A DNA stretch of 64,000 nucleotides from Hoeflea prorocentri. Its GTDB lineage: Bacteria > Pseudomonadota > Alphaproteobacteria > Rhizobiales > Rhizobiaceae. Position 1 is the stretch's first letter. The number at the start of each line of letters is the position of its first letter. The notes under the pieces were generated by a model. The model made no database searches. It was not told the DNA's origin and was given only the letters and a program-made list of their open reading frames with translations. Below are positions 16,400-24,900 of the stretch, piece by piece. The stretch spans positions 2,046,001 to 2,110,000 of the forward strand of contig NZ_JAPJZI010000001.1 of the NCBI RefSeq assembly GCF_027944115.1, read 5' to 3'. A program made the translations under genes and the position numbers.

Positions 16400-16796
16400 T
16401 ATGGGCAACCGGTAGGCCACAGCGCACATTTCGCGCGGTCCGACGCAGACCATCAAGATCAATTGCGTCAAGGGCTTCGAACAATGCCGAACCGTGATCG
16501 ACGATATCAGGATGATTTTCCAGCACCGATGACACGGCCGTCAATGTCTCGCCGTAAAGCTCAGCCTCATTGCCTTCCGTTTCGATGATCAGGCGCAGAA
16601 CGAGCTCCAGGTGGCTCTCTCCAAGCGAACGCCCGATGCGGCGCAGTGTTCCCGGACAAAAACACTCTTTCGGTCCGCGTGCCTTTTTGTACATACGCGC
16701 GCCGTCATAGAGCTTGACGCCACAGCGCCTGGCGACCTTGTGGATGTCACAACGCTTTTTCATGGTTTGTGCGGTTCTCACATGTGCGGGCTTCAC
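16302..16796 (-). CDS. Small protein of phage/element type, unknown function
   Basis: 164 residues. A basic N-terminus with KKRCDIHKVARRCG is followed by a predicted helical core (GTLRRIGRSLGESHLELVLRLIIETEGNEAELYGETLTAVSSVLENHP). Proteins of this build occur, to my memory, among hypothetical proteins of rhizobial prophages and plasmids, but I cannot name a family. The ATG at 16796 overlaps the stop of the upstream HTH gene in ATGA, so translation is probably coupled. Third and last gene of the leftward operon facing the S24 repressor. Confidence 0.6.
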   Translation of the reverse strand: MKPAHVRTAQTMKKRCDIHKVARRCGVKLYDGARMYKKARGPKECFCPGTLRRIGRSLGESHLELVLRLIIETEGNEAELYGETLTAVSSVLENHPDIVDHGSALFEALDAIDLDGLRRTARNVRCGLPVAHIMRVLLWLDLQRFLSRKPAVHDDATRQAPPSS

Positions 16797-17221
16797 TCAA
16801 AACCCTTCAAATGTTCAGACACACCCAGTTTGCGGGCAGCCTGCTGACGGCTGAGCCCGGCGATTAGAAGCCGGACATACTGCGGCTCAAGTTCATTTGG
16901 CAAATCGAAGCCGCGTTGCGCGCGCTTGAACGCTGCGCGATGATCCGCACGCCGTGGCACACCGGACTTTTCAACCGGTGCAGACACAACATCTGCCCGC
17001 CCCTTTCGTACGCGATAACGACTCGCCAACTTACGGATATAGATTTCATCGACATCGAAACGATCGGCAATTTCGTCCGTCGGACACCCGGCCGCGTAGT
17101 CGGCCAGCAATTTCTCCTTGTCTAACAGGGTTAGCCTGCCTAGACGGCCTCGCGGTTTGGCGGTGGTGTCGATAAAGCGGGTGACGGGAGGGTGTTGTTC
17201 GGGCGCTGTCTTCATATTCAA
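16793..17221 (-). CDS. Helix-turn-helix protein
   Basis: 142 residues. GRLGRLTLLDKEKLLADYAAGCPTDEIADRFDVDEIYIRKLASRYRVRKGR reads as a resolvase/GcrA-like helix-turn-helix, and the C-terminus (YVRLLIAGLSRQQAARKLGVSEHLKGFE) holds a second possible one. Two DNA-recognition units in one small protein suggest a regulator or a terminase-small-subunit-like DNA binder. It is the middle gene of a leftward three-gene run; its stop overlaps the next start by four bases. Confidence 0.6.
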   Translation of the reverse strand: MNMKTAPEQHPPVTRFIDTTAKPRGRLGRLTLLDKEKLLADYAAGCPTDEIADRFDVDEIYIRKLASRYRVRKGRADVVSAPVEKSGVPRRADHRAAFKRAQRGFDLPNELEPQYVRLLIAGLSRQQAARKLGVSEHLKGFE

Positions 17222-17256
17222 TCTGCTGTCCTGACGGCTGAGACTGGAGGGGCGGA

Positions 17257-17574
17257 CTAAGGTGTTTGAGGTTTTACGGCCGGTGGATCAACCTGCGCGG
17301 ACGGAAGGTCATCGAGTATGGACACACGGGCGACAGATACGGTTTTACGGCCCCACCCTTCCTCACCGGTCCCCGATGTCGGCTCGCCAAAGTCGACGAC
17401 TTCCCTGGAAACCGATTGAATGCCCATATCTCGCGCAGCGGCTGTTCTTGTTTTGTTCTCTTTGGGAGTTGCCTTTTGAATGCGTGCTGAATGTTCCTGG
17501 GTGGGGAAGGGTTGCAGACGGTCAAGCTCTTCCGTTTGCGAAACTGCAGACAAATTGGCAGCACGCTGCGTCAT
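17257..17574 (-). CDS. Small polar protein, first gene of the leftward operon
   Basis: 105 residues from the ATG at 17574 (GAGG nine bases upstream); an in-frame GTG lies three codons earlier. The sequence is polar, rich in Ser, Thr, Pro and Arg, with no hydrophobic segment and no motif that I recognise; probably disordered. It begins directly beside the half-site-rich intergenic region facing the S24 repressor and ends 35 bases before the HTH gene. Confidence 0.4.
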   Translation of the reverse strand: MTQRAANLSAVSQTEELDRLQPFPTQEHSARIQKATPKENKTRTAAARDMGIQSVSREVVDFGEPTSGTGEEGWGRKTVSVARVSILDDLPSAQVDPPAVKPQTP

Positions 17575-17620
17575 GGATTTCACCTCTGAATTTGCGGATA
17601 TCGGGTAACTTGCGTTTTAT

Positions 17621-17700
17621 GTCATTATGGTATATTTGTCAATGATTATACCGATACGGTTTTTGTCCTCGAAACCAGTCTGGCATATACCCCATCCGGC
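17621..17700. promoter_or_regulatory. Candidate repressor operators between divergent units
   Basis: Between the leftward small-gene operon and the rightward S24 repressor there are three copies of one half-site: GGTATA at 17629-17634, and its complement TATACC at 17647-17652 and at 17686-17691. The first two face each other as an inverted pair 12 bases apart in an AT-rich stretch. This is the layout of operators for a CI/LexA-type repressor that controls both itself and the opposing operon. The role is inferred from position. Confidence 0.45.
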
Positions 17701-17727
17701 GGAACGGATGAAACCGTGAGAAGGCAC

Positions 17728-18552
17728 ATGATTACAATCAGATCACTGCGGGAAGCCAAAGGGCTGACACAGGCCCGGCTCGCCGAGCTTGCTCAGACAT
17801 CGCAGCCGCAAATAAGACGGCTTGAGGCCGGAGAGCGCCAGTTGACAAAAGACTGGGCCATGCGGCTTGCCCCTCACCTCGACATCAGCCCTTCAGAACT
17901 CATGTTTGGCGGGCAGGCATACGACCCGCCCTTGCCGTCCGGTCCTCCGGCAGGCGGTAGGTCTCACGACATCACGTCTGCGGCGGCTTTGGACCGCACG
18001 CCCCCCTACAAAGAACACAAAGAGAACAAATATACTCAAAATCCCGAATTCGGGGTTGCAGACGACGGCATCTTGCAATCAAATAATGAACAGAATGATT
18101 TGCAGAGCAGGCACCAGCCGTCAAACGCACGGCTTGGCAGTGAGTTGCCGGAGCTTCGGGTAAGCATTCCCGTATATGGCCAGGCAGTTGGCGGAGTTGA
18201 CGGTGAGTTTGTAATGAATGGTGACCGTTTGGAGGACGTATTTGCACCGCCAAGCCTCTCATCCGTCGTCGGGGCCTATGCGGTTTATGTGGCGGGTGAA
18301 TCGATGGAGCCGCGTTATTTCGACGGCGAGATCGTGTTCGTCAACCCGGTGAAACGCGTTCGGCGCGGCGATTTTGTCGTCGCTCAGGTAAAAACACAGG
18401 AGCACGGCCCGACCCTCGCCTATGTGAAACGGTTTTTGCGTTGGAACGCCGAGGAACTGGTGCTGTCCCAGTATAACCCGGAGAAGGAATTGCGCTTTGC
18501 CGCCAGTCAGGTTGTTTCGGTTCATCTCGTGGTTATGGGCGGAGCGGTATGA
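17728..18552 (+). CDS. XRE-S24 (CI/LexA-like) repressor
   Basis: 274 residues from the ATG at 17728 (AAGG six bases upstream). Residues 1-60 are a Cro/CI helix-turn-helix (SLREAKGLTQARLAELAQTSQPQIRRLEAGERQ). After a long polar linker comes an S24 peptidase domain with the catalytic Ser192 in AGESMEPRYFDGE and Lys234 in LAYVKRFL. A possible self-cleavage site lies in VYGQAVGGVDG, but the usual Ala-Gly pair is not exact. Such repressors keep prophages or mobile elements silent and are inactivated when RecA is activated by DNA damage. Divergent small genes and shared half-sites fit that role; no other phage genes are near. Confidence 0.85.
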   Translation: MITIRSLREAKGLTQARLAELAQTSQPQIRRLEAGERQLTKDWAMRLAPHLDISPSELMFGGQAYDPPLPSGPPAGGRSHDITSAAALDRTPPYKEHKENKYTQNPEFGVADDGILQSNNEQNDLQSRHQPSNARLGSELPELRVSIPVYGQAVGGVDGEFVMNGDRLEDVFAPPSLSSVVGAYAVYVAGESMEPRYFDGEIVFVNPVKRVRRGDFVVAQVKTQEHGPTLAYVKRFLRWNAEELVLSQYNPEKELRFAASQVVSVHLVVMGGAV

Positions 18553-18570
18553 CAATCCGGAATATCGGAT

Positions 18571-18590
18571 GATCCGACAAACGTCGGATC
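18571..18590 (+). terminator. Inverted repeat after the repressor gene
   Basis: GATCCGAC (18571-18578) pairs perfectly with GTCGGATC (18583-18590) around an AAAC tetraloop, 18 bases after the repressor stop. No T-run follows, so it is a weak terminator candidate or an RNA stabilising hairpin. Confidence 0.35.
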
Positions 18591-18608
18591 CTACTCCGTT
18601 TGCCGATC

Positions 18609-19412
18609 ATGTTTGAGCCCTATGTAACCCGTTGGCGCCTGCAGCCCGATGGCGTGGACATTCAAACGCATTCCAGCCATTTGCTGCCGGTAAGACGCGA
18701 CAACGGAGAAGCGGCCTTTTTGAAGATCGCGTTGATGCCGGAAGAAAAGACCGGCGCTGCCTTTATGGTCTGGTGGGGTGGACACGGTGCAGCCGAGGTT
18801 CTGGCGCATGAAGGAGACGCATTGCTGCTTAAGAGGGCGCAGCCGACCCCTTCCCTCGCGCACATGGCCCGGAATGGAGAGGACGACGAAGCAACTCGCA
18901 TCCTGTGTGAGACCGCAGCGGTCCTGCACCGTAAGGAGGGTGAGCCACCGGAATGCGCCATCGCACTTGACCAGCGATTCGACAGCCTTTTTGCCGTAGC
19001 TGAAGATGATGACGGCGTCCTGAACAAAGCCGCCAGGGCCGCAAAACACCTCCTTTGTTCCCAGAAAGACATCGTCCCTCTGCATGGTGACATTCACCAC
19101 GAAAATGTCCTCTATTTCGGCCGTTCTGGATGGCTCGCGATCGATCCGAAGGGCCTGATTGGCGAGCGGGCTTTTGATTACTGCAACATATTGTGCAACC
19201 CGGATACCCGAAGGGCATTGAGCCCGGGGCGCTTCGCCAGGCAGATGGATATCATTTGCTGCACTGCGGCGCTTGATCGTGAGAGAATGCTGATGTGGGT
19301 GCTGGCATGGGCCGGCCTGTCTGCCAGCTGGCATTTAGAAGAACAATCCGACAAGGCGCAGACCCCCTTGGCGGTTGCCTGTATGGCCGCAGCTGAAATT
19401 GATTTATCGTGA
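18609..19412 (+). CDS. Aminoglycoside/hydroxyurea-type phosphotransferase
   Basis: 267 residues from the ATG at 18609; a TTG at 18600 is in frame. PLHGDIHHENVLYF is the Brenner catalytic loop (Asp base, His and Asn) and LAIDPKGLIGERAFDYCN the metal-binding DPK segment, as in APH(6)/StrB streptomycin and hydroxyurea phosphotransferases. The N-terminal FLKIALMPEEKTGA supplies the nucleotide-binding lysine. Chromosomal homologues usually have unknown natural substrates, so drug resistance is not proven. No convincing ribosome binding site is seen. Confidence 0.82.
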   Translation: MFEPYVTRWRLQPDGVDIQTHSSHLLPVRRDNGEAAFLKIALMPEEKTGAAFMVWWGGHGAAEVLAHEGDALLLKRAQPTPSLAHMARNGEDDEATRILCETAAVLHRKEGEPPECAIALDQRFDSLFAVAEDDDGVLNKAARAAKHLLCSQKDIVPLHGDIHHENVLYFGRSGWLAIDPKGLIGERAFDYCNILCNPDTRRALSPGRFARQMDIICCTAALDRERMLMWVLAWAGLSASWHLEEQSDKAQTPLAVACMAAAEIDLS

Positions 19413-19473
19413 AATTAGGGTCCGGCTGTTGCGCAGTGTTGTAAACACGGGCCCGGATTGAGAGGCGAATCTA

Positions 19474-19502
19474 GGTTGGGGAAAATGCATTGCACCCCAG
19501 CC
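19474..19502 (+). promoter_or_regulatory. Hairpin upstream of the EamA exporter gene
   Basis: GGTTGGGG (19474-19481) and CCCCAGCC (19495-19502) can pair (one G-U) across a 13-base loop. It lies 120 bases before the exporter start. It may end the phosphotransferase transcript or shape the leader RNA; there is no T-run. Confidence 0.25.
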
Positions 19503-19622
19503 CGATCACTATCAAAGGTTGCTTTTTGTATTATTCCCGTTTTACGTTTATGAACGGGCGCCTTATAAAAACACTTTTTGCAGACGTCCCATTATTTTTT
19601 GTTCTGGAGACTGTGTCCCCAC

Positions 19623-20510
19623 ATGCCGTTCCTTGCCGTTGCCGCTGCCTTGGGGGCATCCTTTTGCTGGGCCGCAGGAGCCCTGCTCGCTCATAAACCG
19701 GCAACCCTGCTCGGCCCCTTGGCTCTCACGCGAATTCAACTTGTCTGGGCTGCCGCAGCGCTGGTCGTTCTGGTAACACTTCAGGGTGGCTGGAACAGTG
19801 TTGTCTGGAGCCATTGGCCGGCCTTTGTCATCGCCAGCATCGTTGGCGTGGTGGTGGGCAATTTTGCAATCTTGTCCTGTCTGCAGCGTGGCGGCCCGAG
19901 GCGCGCGCAATTGCTCCTTTCCATGAATGGCCCATTTGCCGCCGTGCTCGGCTTTGTTTTTCTTGGCGAGGTTCTTACCGCTCAAAAACTTCTGGGCGGT
20001 GCACTGGTGCTTGCCGGGTTGGCACTTGCGATCCGCTACGGCAGCAATTCCCGGGATCGTCTTGAGGATATCAAGGGATCAGCCGCGGTCATGATTGCGT
20101 TGGGACTGCTGGCAGCGGCCTCGAACGCGGTGGGTCTCGTGTTTCTCAAACCGGCAATGCTTGCCGGAACAGACCCGTTGGCAGCCAATGCATTGCGTAC
20201 CGCAGGCGGAACACTGATCGTCGCCCTGCTTGTCCTATGGCGTCCTATAATGTTTGCACCAATCAACAAGCCCGATATTCGGCTGTCCATCCTGGCGATA
20301 ACACCCGGCATTTTGGGATACGTTGTCGCAGTCAGTCTACAACTCTATGCGGTTCGCTGGCTCGATGCCGGGGTGGCGGTGATCCTGGGGTCTGCAGCGC
20401 CGATCCTCATATTGCCGATGATCTGGGCATTCACCGGCCAAAAGCCACGCCTGCTCGCCTGGGTTGGCGCGATGTTGGCAGTGACGGGCACAGCGCTGAT
20501 CCTGACCTAG
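19623..20510 (+). CDS. EamA/DMT-family exporter
   Basis: 295 residues from the ATG at 19623. About ten membrane spans form two EamA repeats (the first from MPFLAVAAALGASFCWAAGALLAHK, the second from GSAAVMIALGLLAAASNAVGLVFLKPAM), typical of the drug/metabolite transporter superfamily. Members export amino acids, purines or other metabolites; substrate is not readable. It ends convergently on the SnoaL-like gene with a four-base overlap of the stop codons. Confidence 0.85.
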   Translation: MPFLAVAAALGASFCWAAGALLAHKPATLLGPLALTRIQLVWAAAALVVLVTLQGGWNSVVWSHWPAFVIASIVGVVVGNFAILSCLQRGGPRRAQLLLSMNGPFAAVLGFVFLGEVLTAQKLLGGALVLAGLALAIRYGSNSRDRLEDIKGSAAVMIALGLLAAASNAVGLVFLKPAMLAGTDPLAANALRTAGGTLIVALLVLWRPIMFAPINKPDIRLSILAITPGILGYVVAVSLQLYAVRWLDAGVAVILGSAAPILILPMIWAFTGQKPRLLAWVGAMLAVTGTALILT

Positions 20511-20941
20511 AGCAAACCAAGCATCTCCAGCTGCCGGTATTTGTCCCAATCGACCCAACTCTCGACGATGCGGCCGTCCCGAATGCGATCGATCTCCATA
20601 CCGATCCATACGGCCGTTTTTCCGGTGGGTTCATGGCCGGCATATTCACCGGTGTGCAGCACGGAAAACTCCCAGCGCGTCGCGACAAGATCCTCTTCAG
20701 CGATCTGCATGAGGATCCGCACTCGCGATTGTGAGAATGCCGCGTGATGGCCAGCCACCAGTGCCTGCCAATCGACAAGGTTGAGGTCTTTGACATCGCC
20801 CTCAATACTAGGCTCCTGATGATTGACGTAAGTGGCGGCAAACACCTCATTGACATCATCACCATTGCCGCTCGCCCAAAATTCAAGTGACCGGCGGGCC
20901 AACTGCTTGTTCAGTTCACTCACTTTCTTCTCCACAGCCAT
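20507..20941 (-). CDS. SnoaL/NTF2-like polyketide-cyclase-fold protein
   Basis: 144 residues. RSLEFWASGNGDDVNEVFAATYVNHQEP, VDWQALVAGHHAAFSQSRVRIL and GKTAVWIGMEIDRIRDGRIVESWVDWDKYRQLEMLGLL are the hallmark segments of the SnoaL-like ester cyclase family (small alpha+beta barrel). It is the last gene of a tight operon with kbl, tdh and mttB, starting 15 bases after the mttB-like stop, with GGAG upstream. Its substrate is unknown; operon position suggests a small amine or amino-acid product. Confidence 0.82.
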   Translation of the reverse strand: MAVEKKVSELNKQLARRSLEFWASGNGDDVNEVFAATYVNHQEPSIEGDVKDLNLVDWQALVAGHHAAFSQSRVRILMQIAEEDLVATRWEFSVLHTGEYAGHEPTGKTAVWIGMEIDRIRDGRIVESWVDWDKYRQLEMLGLL

Positions 20942-20956
20942 CGTCTCCGGCCGGCG

Positions 20957-22516
20957 CTAAAAATCCGTCGGCACCCCGCCCTCGGCCTTGCGCTTTTCAA
21001 CAAAAGCGCGAAGTTCTTCGGCGATGGCTGAATCCAGTGCAGGCGGCTCATATTCCGCAAGGCGCTGTTTCCAAACCGTATTTGCTTTCTGCATCGCAGT
21101 TGGCTCTCCGGCTTCGCGCCAGGTTTCAAAGTTACGCCAATCGCTGAGGATCGGAGCATAAAACGCATCCTTGAAGCGTGCCTGCGTGTGCGCCGTGCCG
21201 AAAAAATGCCCGCCGGGTCCAACATCGGCTATGGCGTCGACACCCAACTCGTCCTCATCGAATGTCATTGGCGACATGAACTCGGCCACCATCTGCAGCA
21301 GATCGATATCGAGGATCATTTTTTCATAGGAGCAGCAAAGCCCGCCTTCCATCCACCCGGCGCCGTGTTTGAGCATGTGGCCACCGCTGTTCACAGCGCC
21401 CCAGAGGGAAAAAACGGATTCGTATGCGGCCTGTGCGTCAACCGTGTTGGCGGCGCAGACATTGGACGTGCGATACGGAACCTTGTAGCGGCGCGCCAGT
21501 TGACCCCCAATGTGCTGGGCTTTCATATATTCCGGCGTCCCAAATGCCGGGGCTCCGGACTTCATGTCGACATTCGAGGTAAAGCCGCCATAAACGGCAG
21601 GCGCTCCGGGACAGACCATCTGGCTGAATGCCAGGGCTGCAAGGGCTTCAGCATTCTGCAGCACTAGCGCGCCCGGAATAGTCACCGGCGCCATGGCACC
21701 TGACAGCGTAAACGGCGTGATGACGACAGGCTGCCCCATGGATGCCATGTCGATAATGCCCTGCATCATCGGCGCATCCAGTTGGAGCGGCGAATTCGTG
21801 TTGATGACGGTAAACACCGACGGCCGCCTGCGAAGCTCGTCCTGCGAAAGGCCGTGGGCGATACGGGTCATCTCTATGGCATCGGCAATGCGTTCCTTGC
21901 CCAAGGAATAAACGCAATAGGCTTTGTCGGTCAGTGTGATGAGGTCGGAAATGCAGTCCAGATGCCGAATGGACGGATGGAGGTCGACCGGTTCAACCGG
22001 GTATCCGCCAGTCGCATGTATGATCGGGTGCAATTGGGCAAGGCGCAGGAAGTTGCGGAAATCATCCTGGTTGCCGCTGCGTCTGCCGCGATCCAGACAG
22101 GATGCGTTGGGAGCACTCGCCATTTGGCAGAAGACCATCTGTGGGCCGCCGACGATCAGATTGTGATGCGGATTGCGTGCATGAAGGGTAAAACGGGCCG
22201 GCATGGTCGCCATGGCCTGTGAAATCAGCTCCGGTTCAAAACGCACGCGCGTCTCTCCGTCACTGACCTCGGCTCCGGCACGTTTCATGATCATGCGCGC
22301 TTCATCGTGAAGCACATTCAATCCGGTCTCGCTCAGAACCCTGAGTGAAGCATTGTGAATCTGCTCCACCGCTTCGGACGATGCCAAATCAACAGGCGGA
22401 TAGTGCCTTGTAGGCTGTACGAACGGACGGGCGATGGCATTCGCCCCGGAACGCTTTGCTTCACGTCCACCACGGCGACGGCGCGGGCCGTCTCCCCCCG
22501 AGATCACACTTGCCAT
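20957..22516 (-). CDS. MttB-family trimethylamine methyltransferase homologue
   Basis: 519 residues. An Arg-rich N-terminal tail (PRRRRGGREAKR) precedes a TIM-barrel of the MttB family. There is no in-frame UAG, so this is a non-pyrrolysine member; characterised relatives of that type demethylate quaternary amines such as glycine betaine, passing the methyl group to a corrinoid protein. No corrinoid protein gene is visible in the window. AGGAGGG sits before the ATG at 22516, eight bases after the tdh stop, so the gene is firmly inside the threonine-degradation operon. Substrate remains to be shown. Confidence 0.85.
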   Translation of the reverse strand: MASVISGGDGPRRRRGGREAKRSGANAIARPFVQPTRHYPPVDLASSEAVEQIHNASLRVLSETGLNVLHDEARMIMKRAGAEVSDGETRVRFEPELISQAMATMPARFTLHARNPHHNLIVGGPQMVFCQMASAPNASCLDRGRRSGNQDDFRNFLRLAQLHPIIHATGGYPVEPVDLHPSIRHLDCISDLITLTDKAYCVYSLGKERIADAIEMTRIAHGLSQDELRRRPSVFTVINTNSPLQLDAPMMQGIIDMASMGQPVVITPFTLSGAMAPVTIPGALVLQNAEALAALAFSQMVCPGAPAVYGGFTSNVDMKSGAPAFGTPEYMKAQHIGGQLARRYKVPYRTSNVCAANTVDAQAAYESVFSLWGAVNSGGHMLKHGAGWMEGGLCCSYEKMILDIDLLQMVAEFMSPMTFDEDELGVDAIADVGPGGHFFGTAHTQARFKDAFYAPILSDWRNFETWREAGEPTAMQKANTVWKQRLAEYEPPALDSAIAEELRAFVEKRKAEGGVPTDF

Positions 22517-22524
22517 TAACCCTC

Positions 22525-23565
22525 CTATTTCCCGGGCTTGGCATGCAGGTCCAAAATGACCTTGCTGGCGTCACCCTTGTTGAGCACTTCAAAACCTTCT
22601 TCAAAATCTTCAAAAGCAAATCGGTGCGTGAGGATCGGCGAGATGTCAAGACCGCTCTCCAGCATGGCCAGCGCCTTGTGCCATGTGTCGAACATCTCCC
22701 GGCCGTAAATGCCCTTGAACTGCAGCCCCTTGAAGATTGCCTTGTTGAGATCGATGGTAACCGCCCCGTGAAATATGCCGAGCAGTCCGACCTGCCCGCC
22801 ATTGTTAAGGTTGTCGATCATCTCCTGAAGAGCGGCTGCCGAGCCGGACATTTCGAGGCCGACGTCGAATCCTTCCTTCATGCCCAACTCATGCATCACG
22901 TCGTCCAGTTCCTCCTGACCGGCGACAACCGCGCGCGACGCGCCCATCAACTCGGCCAGTTCCAGCCGTTTGGGATTGATGTCGGTAATCACGACATGTC
23001 GCGCGCCAACATGACGGCAAACCGCCGAGGCCATGAGACCGATCGGGCCGGCTCCGGTGATCAGCACATCCTCTCCGACAAGATCAAAGCTCAAAGCCGT
23101 ATGAACCGCATTGCCCAACGGGTCGAGAACCGAGGCGTACTCGTCGGCAATGTCGTCGGGGATCGGATAGACATTGTGTTCGGGTATAACGAGGTAGTCG
23201 GCAAATGCGCCGGTACGGTTGACCCCTATCCCTTTGGTGTCGCGGCACAAATGTTCACGCCCTGCCCGGCAGTTGCGGCATTGACCGCAGACAATATGCC
23301 CCTCACCGGAAACGCGCTGTCCGACCTCGAAACCGTTGGCGCCGTCACCCAGTTTGTCGATATGCCCGACAAACTCGTGGCCGATGGTCATCGGCACAGG
23401 AACCGTCGATGCCGCCCAGTCGTCCCAGTTGTAGATGTGCAGATCAGTGCCGCAGATCGACGCGCTGTCGATCCTGATGCGAACCTCGCTCGGTCCGGGC
23501 TCCGGGATTTCTATCTCAGTGAGCGCCAGCCCGGAAGCCGGCCTTTGCTTGATGAGTGCGCGCAT
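22525..23565 (-). CDS. tdh: L-threonine 3-dehydrogenase
   Basis: 346 residues, the usual length. Catalytic zinc ligands lie in ICGTDLH (Cys38, Thr40, His43) and GHEF; the structural zinc site is [15 protein letters not shown]; the NAD-binding loop is [10 protein letters not shown]. The enzyme oxidises L-threonine to 2-amino-3-ketobutyrate, which the next enzyme, KBL, cleaves. Its ATG lies 11 bases after the kbl stop; it is the second gene of the kbl-tdh-mttB-snoaL operon. Confidence 0.93.
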   Translation of the reverse strand: MRALIKQRPASGLALTEIEIPEPGPSEVRIRIDSASICGTDLHIYNWDDWAASTVPVPMTIGHEFVGHIDKLGDGANGFEVGQRVSGEGHIVCGQCRNCRAGREHLCRDTKGIGVNRTGAFADYLVIPEHNVYPIPDDIADEYASVLDPLGNAVHTALSFDLVGEDVLITGAGPIGLMASAVCRHVGARHVVITDINPKRLELAELMGASRAVVAGQEELDDVMHELGMKEGFDVGLEMSGSAAALQEMIDNLNNGGQVGLLGIFHGAVTIDLNKAIFKGLQFKGIYGREMFDTWHKALAMLESGLDISPILTHRFAFEDFEEGFEVLNKGDASKVILDLHAKPGK

Positions 23566-23576
23566 CGTTCCTGTTC

Positions 23577-24779
23577 CTAACCGATGATCCCGTGCTCCAT
23601 GCCGGCCTGCGTGAAGGCGGCAACGGCGCGGCCAACCTGTTCGGGCGTATGTGCGGCCGACATCTGGGTGCGGATGCGTGCTTTGCCCTCCGGTACGACC
23701 GGGTAGGAAAACGCAATGACGTAGACGCCGTGCCGCAGCATGGTGTCCGCCAGTTGCGCGGCTTTTGCCGCGTCGCCCACCATGACCGGAACAATCGGGT
23801 GCTGGCCTTCTATCAGAGTGAATCCCGCGGCAGACATTCCGGCGCGGAAACGCCCGGCATTGTCATGCAAACGCCTTCGCGCATCTGTTGCTTGCTCGGC
23901 GATCGATATGGCCTCGATCGCTGCGGCGCAGATGGCCGGCGCCACTGCATTGGAAAAAAGATACGGCCTGGCCTTTTGTCTGAGCAGATCGACGATGGGG
24001 GAAGCAGCGGCGACATAACCTCCCGATGCCCCGCCCAGCGCCTTCCCGTAAGTTCCGGTGAGAATGTGAACACGCCCCTCAACGCCGAGCATCTCGGCTG
24101 TTCCCGCACCGCGTTCACCCATGAAACCGGTCGCATGACAATCGTCGACCATGACCAGCGCATCGTGTTTTTCCGCCAGATCGCAAATCGCGGGAAGGTC
24201 AGCGATGATGCCGTCCATGGAAAACACGCCGTCTGTCACGATCAGCCGGTGCCTGCAATCCTTCGCCTCGATCAATTGCTGCTCGAGATCGGCCATGTCG
24301 TTATTGGCGTAGCGAAAGCGCTGGGCCTTGGACAGGCGAATGCCGTCAATGATCGATGCGTGGTTGAGACTGTCGGAGATAACCGCATCTTCCTTACCGA
24401 GCAGAGCCTCGAACACGCCGCCATTGGCATCGAAACAGGATGGAAAGACAATTGCATCTTCCGTGCGAAGGAAGGCCGCCGTGCGCTCTTCAAGCCGGCG
24501 GTGGAGGTCTTGCGTACCGCAGATGAAGCGGACGGACGCCATGCCGAATCCATGGCTGTCGAGGGCCGCTTTCGCGGTTTCGATCAGCCGTGGATTATCG
24601 GCCAGACCAAGGTAATTGTTAGCGCAGAGATTGAGCACCTCCTGCTCGTGGCCCCCGGTGTCACGGGTTCGGATGATGGCGGATTGTGGAGAATAAATCA
24701 GCCTCTCACGCTTGAATGTACCTGAAGCTTCGATATCGGACAGCGTCTTGCGGGCGGAATCGATAAGGGACCGGGACAT
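23577..24779 (-). CDS. kbl: 2-amino-3-ketobutyrate CoA ligase (glycine C-acetyltransferase)
   Basis: 400 residues from the ATG at 24779, chosen because AAGGAAGG precedes it and the family begins near [15 protein letters not shown]. The PLP lysine is Lys246 in [10 protein letters not shown]; His140 ([11 protein letters not shown]), Asp213 and His215 ([13 protein letters not shown]) complete the site. The enzyme converts 2-amino-3-ketobutyrate plus CoA to glycine and acetyl-CoA. It heads the operon; a 14-bp palindrome lies in its upstream region. Confidence 0.93.
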   Translation of the reverse strand: MSRSLIDSARKTLSDIEASGTFKRERLIYSPQSAIIRTRDTGGHEQEVLNLCANNYLGLADNPRLIETAKAALDSHGFGMASVRFICGTQDLHRRLEERTAAFLRTEDAIVFPSCFDANGGVFEALLGKEDAVISDSLNHASIIDGIRLSKAQRFRYANNDMADLEQQLIEAKDCRHRLIVTDGVFSMDGIIADLPAICDLAEKHDALVMVDDCHATGFMGERGAGTAEMLGVEGRVHILTGTYGKALGGASGGYVAAASPIVDLLRQKARPYLFSNAVAPAICAAAIEAISIAEQATDARRRLHDNAGRFRAGMSAAGFTLIEGQHPIVPVMVGDAAKAAQLADTMLRHGVYVIAFSYPVVPEGKARIRTQMSAAHTPEQVGRAVAAFTQAGMEHGIIG

Positions 24780-24877
24780 GACCTTCCTTTGCAACGAATG
24801 GCTTGCTGTATGCTCGCGTTAATCGGGTCTGCTCAAAATCAGGATACCGTCAGTGGTAAACACTCCGCCACACAATA

Positions 24878-24891
24878 GCAGACTTGTCTGC
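24878..24891. promoter_or_regulatory. Palindrome upstream of kbl, candidate operator
   Basis: GCAGACTTGTCTGC, a perfect inverted repeat with a two-base centre, lies 99 bases before the kbl start and just after the LysR stop. The short loop rules out a terminator. It is a plausible site for a regulator of the threonine operon, but none can be named. Confidence 0.4.
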
Positions 24892-24900
24892 AATTCGCCT

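Noticed and set aside
17257-18552. Toxin-antitoxin reading of the divergent pair
   Set aside because: No toxin fold is visible in the three small proteins, and the S24 peptidase domain is a repressor feature rather than an antitoxin feature.
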